From the NCBI RefSeq assembly GCF_963678975.1, contig NC_089274.1, positions 18,369,633 to 18,433,632 of the forward strand: DNA of 64,000 nucleotides, given 5' to 3'. Every line of letters begins with the position of its first letter. Position 1 is the first letter of the stretch. Below, piece after piece: positions 27,601-32,829 of the stretch. The DNA is from Dysidea avara (taxonomy: Eukaryota > Porifera > Demospongiae > Dictyoceratida > Dysideidae). Both the position numbers and the translations under genes were made by a program. A model generated the notes under the pieces. It did no database searches. It had not been told where the DNA came from and saw nothing but the letters and a program-made list of their open reading frames with translations.

Positions 27601-30090
27601 TTGCGGGAGAGCCACAATGTAGAGTTAGAAATTGATTGGGATAAACCAGAGTTACTTTTGCTTGCTCCAAGCGGATCTAGTGATGATTTTGAGGGAGCCT
27701 CTGCTACTTTGCTGGCCTTCATACATGGAGAAGCTGTTAAAAGTGACAATATCAAACTTGGTGAGCCTGCTTTAAGCCACTACATCCACCAAAAGCAGCA
27801 GTGGTCAGAAATCATTAAAGTTGCTAAGCAATGCTCTGTGAGAGTTAAGCACAATAATCGAGTTCTTGAAGTATCTGGTAAAGTACCTGATGTGGTGAGG
27901 GCTAAAGGTCTGCTAGAGCAACTGCTGCAAACTTTTAGTTCACATTTAGGAACACAAGAGGTTAGTGTTTCTTCCTTGTATGAACCTGTACTGAAAACGC
28001 TGGAGTTTCAAAATCTTGTTTCAAGGTTGAGGCAAGATTTATGTGTTGCTGTTACATTTCATAATGTGCAGCGAAGCAAGAACACAGTAACACTTTGCAA
28101 GGCAAACATTCAGCCAGAAGGCTGTGATAGGCCTTGCTTCATAGAAATATGCTATGGAAATTTGGTAAATGAAACGACTGATGTAATTGTGAATGCTGCC
28201 AATAGTGAGTTGCAGCATATTGGTGGCCTAGCAAAGGCCATATCTGATGCAGGTGGCCCTGCTATACAGGCGTACAGTGATGATTATGTAAGGCAGAATG
28301 GTATTGTTAAGCCCGGCCATCTTGCTTGTCTGCCAGCTGGCAATTTATCTTGCTCTGTTGTGATGCATGCTGTTGGTCCAATGTGGAAAGATGGGGGACA
28401 CAGTAAGAAAGAAGAGCTTTATGCAGCTGTGTCCACCAGTTTAGTGGAGAGTGACAAACGTGGCTACAGGTCTGTTTCCCTTCCTGCCATCAGTGCTGGC
28501 ATTTATGGCTGTCCAGTAAAGGATTGTGCTTTGTTGTCTATTAAAGCTACTGCAGACCTACTCATTGGCAATTGCCTCAAGTCAGTATCACACATTAGGT
28601 TTGTGCTGTTCACTTGGGATGCTGCAAATGCTTTCCAGGACTCCTTTAAGGATTGCTTGCTAGAAGATAAAAGCTTCAGAGCTACTGCAGAAGTAGTGGC
28701 ACAGCCTTTCCCATCTTCAGGAGTAAAGGCTGAGTGGTTTTGGGAGGATGATACTAAAAGGTTGCAGCCTTATACCAGCCAGGTATCCGTGACACTCTCA
28801 CATGCATATTCTGTGTCACCTAACCAGGCTCTAATGATGCAGATTGAAGGTCAAGAGTACACGATCTACTTTGCTGACATGGTACAGGTTAATAACAGGA
28901 CACAGAAACGGCGAAGAGTACACAGGAGGACTCTGGGCGCTATCACTTGGCAGTACAAAGATGACAATAACTCCTGGGCACCTTATGCACCTGAACATAA
29001 TGATGTGCTAGAAGTGATGTACGAATCAAAAGTACCACAGCGACTAGAAATTGGCAATTGGAGCTATGCAATTGATTTTCAAAACATGGAACAAATCAAT
29101 TTCACTACCAGGAAGAGGAGACCAATACGTCGTGTAGTAGGTAGTGTTGCTACCCCTGGAAAAGCTCTATTGAAGCAAACATCTGTCAATGCCAGCTTGT
29201 CATTGAATGGTCCTCATCAGAATCTTGCACAAGCCTGCAAGATGGCAGAAAATTGTTTTGAGAGGTGCTTGACATCTTGTGAAATTCCTCTTTCAGATTC
29301 TTTATCTTATCTTGCAGAGAAAATAAAACGTCTTGGCCACAAGTATAATGTTGAAGCAAAGTATATTCCACATACTAAAACTGTCACATTTCGTGGTGTT
29401 GCAGATGGTGTTACAAAGGCTAGACTTGCTGCTCAAGATATCCTCCTCAGCGTGGGATCTAAGAGTAATGTGAAGTTCCCTCCGGAGTGGGAAACTGATG
29501 CTAACTCACCAAACGTAGTGATTGTAGAAGTCAGATCAACTTCTCATGAGTGGCGAAGGGTGTCACAATTGGTACTCTCCACATTACCACAGGTAAATGT
29601 GCTGAAAATTGAGCGTGTACAAAACCGTTGGTTGTGGGAAAAGTACATTCTGAATTGCAAAAGAATGAAAGAGAAAAATAAGGGAGTCATAAATGAAAAA
29701 GAACTATTCCATGGCACCAGTGGCACCTCACCTGATAAGATATACGCTGATGAAGAGGAAGGGTTTGATATGAGGTTCGGCCGACAAGGCATGTGGGGCC
29801 AGGGAAACTATTTTGCTGAGAAAGCTGAGTACTCAGATACTTATGCATACCAGGGTCACAATGGTTTGAAGCAATTCTTTTTAGCTAAAGTTCTCACAGG
29901 GGATAGCATATTGATGAAATCTGATGGTAAACTGCGAATGCCACCTTTGAAGAGTGGTGGTGGTAATGTGAGATATGATACAGTGTGTGGAGTCACTCAT
30001 GGATGTCGAGTATACATAGCATACTCCAATGATAAGGCTTATCCTTTCTACCTTATCACTTACAAGTACAAAGGATTTAACATTTTCTAA
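6635..30090 (+). CDS. U-box / 5xRRM / KH-like / macro / 2xWWE / PARP14-like protein, 2401 aa
   Basis: Coding exons: 6635-6640 (ATG GCA, then GTAAGT), 11550-14011, 14130-14549, 24712-25768 and 26830-30090. Every junction has GT/AG and the phases (0, 2, 2, 0) match, giving 2402 codons with the stop. Domain order: U-box (about residues 18-75), helical region, RRM-like domains (about 226-303, 340-420, 473-543, 560-631, 684-760), PARP14-type KH-like region (about 820-1740), macrodomain (1751-1912), two WWE (1948-2086), PARP catalytic domain (about 2240-2401). Vertebrate PARP14 has RRM, KH-like, macro, WWE and PARP parts but no U-box. Predicted role: an ADP-ribosyltransferase that also recruits a ubiquitin E2, probably with nucleic-acid and ADP-ribose binding, in cytosol or nucleus. 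Exon 1 is the least certain part; a start at Met10 (11571) is the alternative. Confidence 0.9.
6890..7255. repeat. probable LINE-derived sequence in intron 1
   Basis: Sequence directly before the shared core at 7256-7358. A short frame at 7050-7253 (starting MGRLFQSLIVDG) has no known domain. It resembles DNA around 42.3 kb (AGATTGTTCCAAAGTTTGAT-like words), so it is more likely transposon-derived than a gene. Confidence 0.3.
7256..7358 (+). repeat. dispersed repeat core, copy 1 (partner 42058-42155)
   Basis: About 100 bp, from AAGTCTAAGTCCTTGAAATT through CTAAGGCTGCAGCACATG to CAGGTCACTGTAAAG, is nearly identical to 42058-42155. At 42 kb this core follows the LINE fragment 40487-41893, so it probably represents the 3' UTR of that LINE family. 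Confidence 0.75.
7551..8306. mobile_element. MITE family with CATAGATAAT ends, copy 1
   Basis: Begins CCATAGATAATGTATGCGTT and ends ATACATTATCTATGG, with further inverted similarity (GGATTGGAAATGCC against GGGCATTTCGATCC). Internal words such as GTGGACATTCCTTTTCTTTT and TTAGCCAACTTCT recur in the second copy at 16806-17228. No transposase frame is visible. It lies in intron 1 of the PARP gene. Confidence 0.7.
8307..9586. other. PARP gene intron 1, central part: no gene seen
   Basis: AT-rich non-coding sequence. Around 9150-9235 a small imperfect inverted repeat is visible (GGTCAGTTAGAGACC against GGTCTCTAACC, with CCTCAGCTTTGCCTCAG between). No domain-bearing frame on either strand. Confidence 0.6.
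9588..10068. mobile_element. foldback-like inverted repeat element
   Basis: The left arm (CTATGGACAAGGGAGTGTGT, then GAGCAAAATTCAGACATGGC) returns as its complement near 9990-10068 (GCCATGTTTGAATTTTGCTC, then GCTCCCTTGTCCATAGCGCT). The arms are 75-95 bp with an indel, and the loop is about 310 bp. No clear target duplication. Confidence 0.6.
10137..10200. mobile_element. degenerate Tigger/pogo-like end
   Basis: CAGTGGATCCTTGGTTACTT resembles pogo/Tigger termini (CAGTNGACCC...ATCCG). It is followed by GTGACTAAATTAGAGTATTT, a decayed copy of the window-wide CTCTAATAGAGCAGTCA motif. No opposite end was identified. Confidence 0.4.
10463..11486. mobile_element. hAT non-autonomous element with perfect 8 bp target duplication
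   Basis: The left end CAGGGCTGGGACGAA and the right end TTCATCCCAGCCCTA are inverted. Both sides are flanked by ATTGTATA (10455-10462 and 11487-11494), an exact 8 bp duplication typical of hAT. It carries a second element (10797-11247) nested inside. It ends about 60 bp before exon 2 of the PARP gene. Confidence 0.85.
10797..11247. mobile_element. Tc1/mariner/pogo-type MITE nested in a hAT element
   Basis: The ends CCGTAGAGTCTG and CAGACTCTACGG are perfect inverted repeats flanked by TA (10795-10796 and 11248-11249). GTTAGGCGCA recurs inside. The 65 aa frames on both strands at 10959-11165 show no transposase signature. Being inside 10463-11486 makes it the younger insertion. Confidence 0.75.
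11550..14011 (+). CDS. PARP gene exon 2: U-box and five RRM-like domains
   Basis: The acceptor is TACACACAG and the donor is CCCCAG then GTAAAA. The U-box shows the usual landmarks in order: LLDPIT, CDPVV, GKTYSKKTV, DPYSMQPV, LIPN; like other U-boxes it lacks zinc-binding cysteines. A helical stretch follows, then an acidic linker (DEEGEDDYDFSDTES). RRM-like repeats begin at TYVFVGKMP (12219), DVYVGNLPS (12561), KNVSVNITG (12957), GVYVGKIPK (13224) and FTIQIKRLS (13596). The second and fourth keep good RNP1-like strands (KGFARVIF, SFAYVNYY). A low-complexity Pro/Ser linker with a duplicated PSKP..TTPSMPASFT block separates RRM 4 and 5. The exon ends in a Pro/Ser-rich tail. Confidence 0.93.
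14130..14549 (+). CDS. PARP gene exon 3: start of KH-like region
   Basis: The acceptor TTCATTTAG follows a 118 bp intron; the serine codon is split AG/T. The donor is GAACA then GTAAGT, leaving CA of a glutamine codon. The 139 full codons (SMMKNIPMSARLNQFL onward) look like the alpha-beta KH-like repeats between the RRMs and macrodomain of PARP14. No catalytic motif is present. Phase continues perfectly into exon 4, 10.2 kb away. Confidence 0.88.
14842..14915 (-). mobile_element. Tigger/pogo-like terminus with subterminal CTCTAATAAAGCAGTCA
   Basis: On the minus strand it reads CAGTAGACCCTTAGTTATCC and then, after TTTATCCAAAATTGG, GACTGCTTTATTAGAGTATT. The first part matches pogo/Tigger termini and the second is the window-wide short motif. 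A similar arrangement occurs at 15848-15916. No full element with two ends was delimited. Confidence 0.5.
14916..16800. other. PARP gene intron 3, first part: repeats but no gene
   Basis: Non-coding AT-rich DNA. Near 15848-15877 another Tigger-like end is visible in reverse (GAGGGTCCACTGTA), and near 16569-16592 a reverse copy of the short motif (TGACTGCTCTATTAGAATAT). No frame with a recognisable domain. Confidence 0.55.
16806..17228. mobile_element. MITE family with CATAGATAAT ends, copy 2
   Basis: Second copy of the element at 7551-8306. The ends AATAATATACGTGTTCCTAT and CATATGTGGTATATTATCTA are inverted, each followed inwards by GGATTGGAAACGCC or its complement. It shares the internal words GGCATGGACATTCCTTTT, GCTTGCGACAGGTAACAATG and TTAGCCAACTTCT with copy 1 but is shorter (about 420 against 755 bp). 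Confidence 0.75.
18140..18690. repeat. two diverged SINE-like units in tandem
   Basis: Two units of roughly 200 bp (about 18140-18380 and 18430-18690) share the order TGTGCTTTCGTTT, AAGGCCAAGGTGTAG, ATTCCTTTGAAAACCACAG, a tRNA-like stretch and a TTTTTCTTT run. The first contains the tRNA-like part at 18288-18357, the second only a B-box-like GGTTCAATC. Probably tRNA-derived SINE copies, strongly diverged. Confidence 0.4.
18288..18357 (+). tRNA. tRNA-Ala(AGC)-like sequence, probably a SINE head, not a functional tRNA
   Basis: AAGTGGTAGAACG resembles an A box and D arm, CTAGCAT an alanine-type anticodon loop with AGC, and CGTGGGTGCGAATCCACG a T arm with B box. The anticodon stem has two mismatches and no acceptor stem pairs, so it should not be counted as a working tRNA gene. 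Confidence 0.25.
18729..18790 (+). mobile_element. isolated hAT-like left terminus
   Basis: TAGTGCTTGGCGGTATGGCA followed by CCGGTATCCGGTATGG resembles the terminus at 24383 read in reverse (TAGTGCTGGGCAGTATACCG). It may be the far end of the hAT whose transposase is at 20590-24254, but the 8 bp flanks (TTTTGTTC against CCTCCAGC) do not match, so this is unproven. Confidence 0.4.
18900..20580. other. PARP gene intron 3, no gene seen
   Basis: AT-rich DNA between the SINE-like units and the hAT transposase remnant. Frames at 19297-19500, 19738-19980 and 20383-20568 have no domain similarity that I recognise and no splice-supported neighbours. Confidence 0.55.
21649..22951 (+). mobile_element. 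second hAT element, internally shortened, nested in the first
   Basis: The transposase relic starts MADSTDSTESV at 21785, with a BED finger (CRRCQSNVRASGGNTSN) and hAT N-terminal part (TTDMWSSSTMEPYLSYS, CVGHC), with frameshifts near 22170 and 22610. It stops after VTRWGPQLS; the dimerisation domain is missing, so it cannot have moved itself. Flanks CCACTAGA (21641-21648) and CCACTACA (22952-22959) are a 7/8 match, as expected for a hAT duplication. Removing it with one flank rejoins the host transposase frame across DRVVAVYKKLV. Confidence 0.85.
23799..24145. mobile_element. 347 bp foldback MITE inserted in the hAT transposase
   Basis: About 84 bp at each end are inverted copies (CAAGAGTTCATAATATAGAG at the left, its complement at the right). 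Both sides carry ATATTGC (23792-23798 and 24146-24152), a 7 bp duplication. On the minus strand, deleting it plus one duplicate gives TCAGCAATATGGAATTTC, coding SAIWNF, which fits the expected start of a hAT BED domain. Confidence 0.8.
24255..24711. other. end of intron 3: hAT terminus and unassigned sequence
   Basis: Holds the hAT-like terminus ending at 24383 (minus strand TAGTGCTGGGCAGTATACCG) and then about 330 bp without a recognisable feature up to the acceptor TTTCATAG of PARP exon 4. Confidence 0.5.
24712..25768 (+). CDS. PARP gene exon 4: KH-like repeats
   Basis: Acceptor CTCTCTTTCATAG; the glutamine codon CA/G is completed here. Donor ATGAAG then GTGAAG, phase 0. 352 full codons of repeated alpha-beta units (for example VVLQGSKAKIAHLTAAFA, EVRLTGSMDKIKEAEKMI), the pattern of PARP14's KH-like modules: a beta strand, a G-s-x-x-x-I turn and a helix. 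No catalytic residues. The in-frame ATG at 24674 belongs to the intron and is not the gene start, since phase and protein continuity both require splicing at 24712. Confidence 0.88.
25858..26013. mobile_element. 156 bp foldback MITE in PARP intron 4
   Basis: The arms AAGATATATGAATGATGGTA (25866) and TACCATCATTCATATCTCTT (ending 26005) are inverted, extending to GTGAAACA and TGATTCAC at the outer edges. Inner words (GGGAAATCCC, AATTTTCCC) also pair loosely. No open frame. Confidence 0.7.
26300..26510. repeat. direct duplication of about 108 bp in intron 4
   Basis: AGGCAGGCAGGAAGACCAAAAATTAGG and the following TTCTGCATTTTCTTTG ... GATTTGATGTTAG occur twice, diverged by about one fifth. Non-coding. 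Confidence 0.55.
26830..30090 (+). CDS. PARP gene exon 5: KH-like end, macrodomain, two WWE, PARP catalytic domain
   Basis: Acceptor TTTACTTGTAG, phase 0, entering at GLKPETRYIRMPKK. After more KH-like units comes a macrodomain (about 28137-28620) with VNAANSELQHIGGLAKAI and SAGIYGCP, the ADP-ribose binding loops. Two WWE domains follow (WFWEDD...MVQVNNRTQKRRR and WQYKDD...MEQINFTTRKRR), which in the family bind ADP-ribose or partners. The C-terminal PARP domain has ELFHGTS (His2276), GNYFAEKAEYSDTYAY (Tyr2309) and KAYPFYLITYK. The third triad position, aligned with tankyrase, is Val2376, so mono-ADP-ribosylation is expected. The stop TAA is at 30088-30090. No standard AATAAA is seen in the next 200 bp. 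Confidence 0.95.
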   Translation, partial: GLKPETRYIRMPKKEFECLSHAVKSHVLDIEGTHKVRLDLYDKSNTAVIHGLTATEINAAEDEIGAYVSANVEIKLTVKVSKHQKYYLTGKCNKLQDNNCKILFPKLADFKKENAGDTPQADITLQGEKCHVEVAKQKIDEILSSLHHRLVKKRHNQYAMMWKRKWEEVKSQEEANSNVVIFTWFDFDEKEKGQKSKKPKEVGVGVEITIISDDFLVVCQVEQNVVSVADTIMTRPILASRNQCKAVADALKNKKLILRESHNVELEIDWDKPELLLLAPSGSSDDFEGASATLLAFIHGEAVKSDNIKLGEPALSHYIHQKQQWSEIIKVAKQCSVRVKHNNRVLEVSGKVPDVVRAKGLLEQLLQTFSSHLGTQEVSVSSLYEPVLKTLEFQNLVSRLRQDLCVAVTFHNVQRSKNTVTLCKANIQPEGCDRPCFIEICYGNLVNETTDVIVNAANSELQHIGGLAKAISDAGGPAIQAYSDDYVRQNGIVKPGHLACLPAGNLSCSVVMHAVGPMWKDGGHSKKEELYAAVSTSLVESDKRGYRSVSLPAISAGIYGCPVKDCALLSIKATADLLIGNCLKSVSHIRFVLFTWDAANAFQDSFKDCLLEDKSFRATAEVVAQPFPSSGVKAEWFWEDDTKRLQPYTSQVSVTLSHAYSVSPNQALMMQIEGQEYTIYFADMVQVNNRTQKRRRVHRRTLGAITWQYKDDNNSWAPYAPEHNDVLEVMYESKVPQRLEIGNWSYAIDFQNMEQINFTTRKRRPIRRVVGSVATPGKALLKQTSVNASLSLNGPHQNLAQACKMAENCFERCLTSCEIPLSDSLSYLAEKIKRLGHKYNVEAKYIPHTKTVTFRGVADGVTKARLAAQDILLSVGSKSNVKFPPEWETDANSPNVVIVEVRSTSHEWRRVSQLVLSTLPQVNVLKIERVQNRWLWEKYILNCKRMKEKNKGVINEKELFHGTSGTSPDKIYADEEEGFDMRFGRQGMWGQGNYFAEKAEYSDTYAYQGHNGLKQFFLAKVLTGDSILMKSDGKLRMPPLKSGGGNVRYDTVCGVTHGCRVYIAYSNDKAYPFYLITYKYKGFNIF

Positions 30091-31734
30091 TATGTGACAG
30101 TGGTACATATCACGGGACATGCTTGTTTTAATTTTATTATATAGTGTGTAATAAGGTGCTGAACTGCTTAGATTTTTAGGTCTATAGTATGAATAACACT
30201 TGTATGGACTATGCAGTGTGTTCAATAATATTTACTCAGTTAAGCAATGGTGCGAACAGCCTAATTAGACTTTAATACATTTTTTTTTGCTAAGAACACA
30301 GGTACTAGTTCATGTTACAGTAATGTCTTGTGATGGCATAGTCAATTGTACAAGAGATCCTGCAAATATTGTTGAAGTTTCAGTCCTCCTGAAAATTTTA
30401 CTTAGTCTGGATGTATACACTATATAGTGACAAGCTGGTAGCCTAAAAGTTGGCAGATATTGTACAATTACTTTTTGGCTCCAAACATGTAGAGTGTGCA
30501 CTATATGCAGCTTGTTGGGTAGTGTGCATGTTGATTCAACAGATGTACAAAAGGACTTTATAAAGGTGCAGTCTGTGTAATGAGATTGATGCCAGCACTG
30601 TACAGTCTACCAAGACATAGCTGGAGTAGCAGCTGTGCATATAAATTCTCTTAATTTCAAAGTCAGTGTCCACTGTCCAAGGCAGCTACCACGATTTCAC
30701 TAACTTATGTAATATTTGTGTCAGTATCGGGTAGGTCGAATGCATGGGAACAGATTAATGGCTAGGACCACAAAATCCTGGTGATGAAATTTTTTAAACT
30801 TGATTTTTACTGTTAAGCTAACTGCCTGATGCCTTCAGACAAGTATGACAACGGCTAAGGCTACTGGGTTGATTTTGTCACTGCTGGACATTGCTTCAGC
30901 CTGACAGGTACCTTTTGGCATACTGCAGTATGTACAATGTACACATCATGAACTTACCTTTGTCCTCTACTCCTGTGTGTCAATTTTTGCTGACAGCCCT
31001 GGGAATTTAAGGGTTGAAGCCAACCAGATGGACTAGGGGCTTAAAACCTTATAATGACCAAGGCTAGGTGCAATAATAGATACATTTTGCACTGGTATTG
31101 GACCACCTGGTTGGTAGGATAGAACTGATCAATCCTCTCTATTAAACACATTAAAATGTTATTGCATTCAATGCATTGCCTGTCTGCATGAGTGGTCCTT
31201 TCGACATATAATGTACAAGCCAATTGCAAGTATAGCTAGAGCTGGACATAATATCATAACCAGTTACTGAGCAGATCATAACTGTCGGTTATCCGTTTAA
31301 CAGAATTGAATGACATTTTCTGCAATTTTCATGCTACACTCAACATGTATATAATATACCCTTAAAATTTGTAGTAAAGTCATCTTTATAGTAGTCAAAG
31401 TAAATAATATATAGGCAACAAGTGATTATATCAGAATCCTACTACAAGTTGATATCAATGTTGTAGGTATACCCATGCAAAACATACACTATCGAGTGAA
31501 TATCTTAGAGATCAGCTATTCAGTTACGCAAAAAAAAGCCTGCTAACTGGCTGATTATTTGGTAAGGTTTTGCAGCCTTAAGTACAGTTGGTAGGGATGT
31601 GGCAATTATGCCAACATAATTTCTGGCATAATAGGTATGTGTGGGAATCAGGAATTATGCTAGCATTTTGAGGTGATTATAAAGCTTTAACAGTAGGAAA
31701 TCTGCAGATTGCACAATTCAGTTTTAAAATCGAG
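30091..31734. other. intergenic: PARP 3' UTR and beyond, no gene seen
   Basis: No recognisable coding frame on either strand. Only short TA-rich and palindromic words are visible. Confidence 0.6.
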
Positions 31735-31836
31735 GTACTCTAATAAAGCAGTCAGAAATTCTAATAGAACAGTCACAGAATATTATTTACTCTAATAAAG
31801 CAGTCACATTGAAATGAAATACTCTAATACAGCAAC
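31735..31836 (+). repeat. cluster of four CTCTAATAGAGCAGTCA-type motifs
   Basis: Within 102 bp: GGTACTCTAATAAAGCAGTC, TTCTAATAGAACAGTCAC, TACTCTAATAAAGCAGTCAC and ATACTCTAATACAGCAAC. All are in the same orientation with irregular 12-25 bp spacing, so this is not a simple satellite. It is part of a window-wide family described in the findings. Confidence 0.8.
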
Positions 31837-32249
31837 CAGCTAAAGAATTCAAGACTATTGGCTTAAACATCAATGAAAATGGTCTGATACACAATTAACT
31901 GGCATTATTAGCCAATTATGGTAGCAGAATTTTGGGAATAATGGCATTATAGGTGATTTTTTGAACACTGCTCAAAAGCATATTGCTCAATTTTTGGAAC
32001 ATAATAGCCTCATGCCTAACAGTTGGTTAAAATAATATACAACTCAAACCCCATGGGGAATAAGAGGAATGAACTGTCAGTTGACTCAGTTTTGAAGTGA
32101 TGATCAGGTGTACTTGTTTGTGCATTTTATGGCTATATAACTGCATTATCTGCATATGTGCTATAGTTGTGATGACCTAACCAAATCAATAATTTTGTCT
32201 AGTCAAGTCACCATTCAACCAAAGAAGTTGTGTATCCTATCACACCTTA

Positions 32250-32530
32250 ATATTTCAGTGCTCTTTAAGCCCTATCATGCTATATTAGTACTGAAAAGAT
32301 TCAAAAAAGAGCTGCTTGTTCACTATGTATTAACTATCTACATAGTACTGTAGCATCACAACAAATGCTCCAGCAATTACAGATCCACTTGGAAGAGATG
32401 GACCACCTTGGAAGAGAAGACTCAAGAAATTACTTTTCAATACTAAGATCAACCCCATGCAAGTTTATTCTAATATCTACTACAAGACTTCCCCACCAAT
32501 CCTCCTACATTATAGTGATTATACATAAAT
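32250..32530 (+). mobile_element. LINE reverse transcriptase C-terminal remnant
   Basis: One frame reads KIQKRAACSLCINYLHSTV then MLQQLQIHLEEMDHLGR, the pattern (I-Q-K-R-A-A-R, then S-V-x-x-M-L-x-x-L) found after the RT domain of CR1/Jockey-type LINEs. A 5'-truncated, decayed fragment. Confidence 0.55.
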
Positions 32531-32565
32531 CAAATCTCGGATCCCAGGTTGGGTGGCTCCTCAGG

Positions 32566-32692
32566 CACTTGCCTAGACTAGCACTTGCCTAGACTAGCAC
32601 TTGCCTAGACTAGCACTTGCCTAGACTAGCACTTGCCTAGACTAGCACTTGCCTAGACTAGCACTTGCCTAGACTAGCACTTGCCTGGACTA
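32566..32692. repeat. 16 bp minisatellite, eight copies
   Basis: CACTTGCCTAGACTAG repeated head to tail with exact 16 bp period from 32566; the last unit has GG for AG. The copies are almost identical, implying recent expansion. There are no spacers, so it is not CRISPR-like. Confidence 0.95.
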
Positions 32693-32829
32693 TATACAAG
32701 CTGTCTGTGGATCAAGTCACCACCTGGCCTGAAATTTTTTTTGCATTCAGCATAGTTTTCAGTTACAGGTTTCTGACTCCCTGCTTCACAGGCTTACTGG
32801 TAGCTTCCTTGCAAGTCCCTAGAGGGATA

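Noticed and set aside
32566..32692. Regular short repeats that could suggest a CRISPR array
   Set aside because: Units are head to tail with no spacers and the genome is eukaryotic, so this is a minisatellite.
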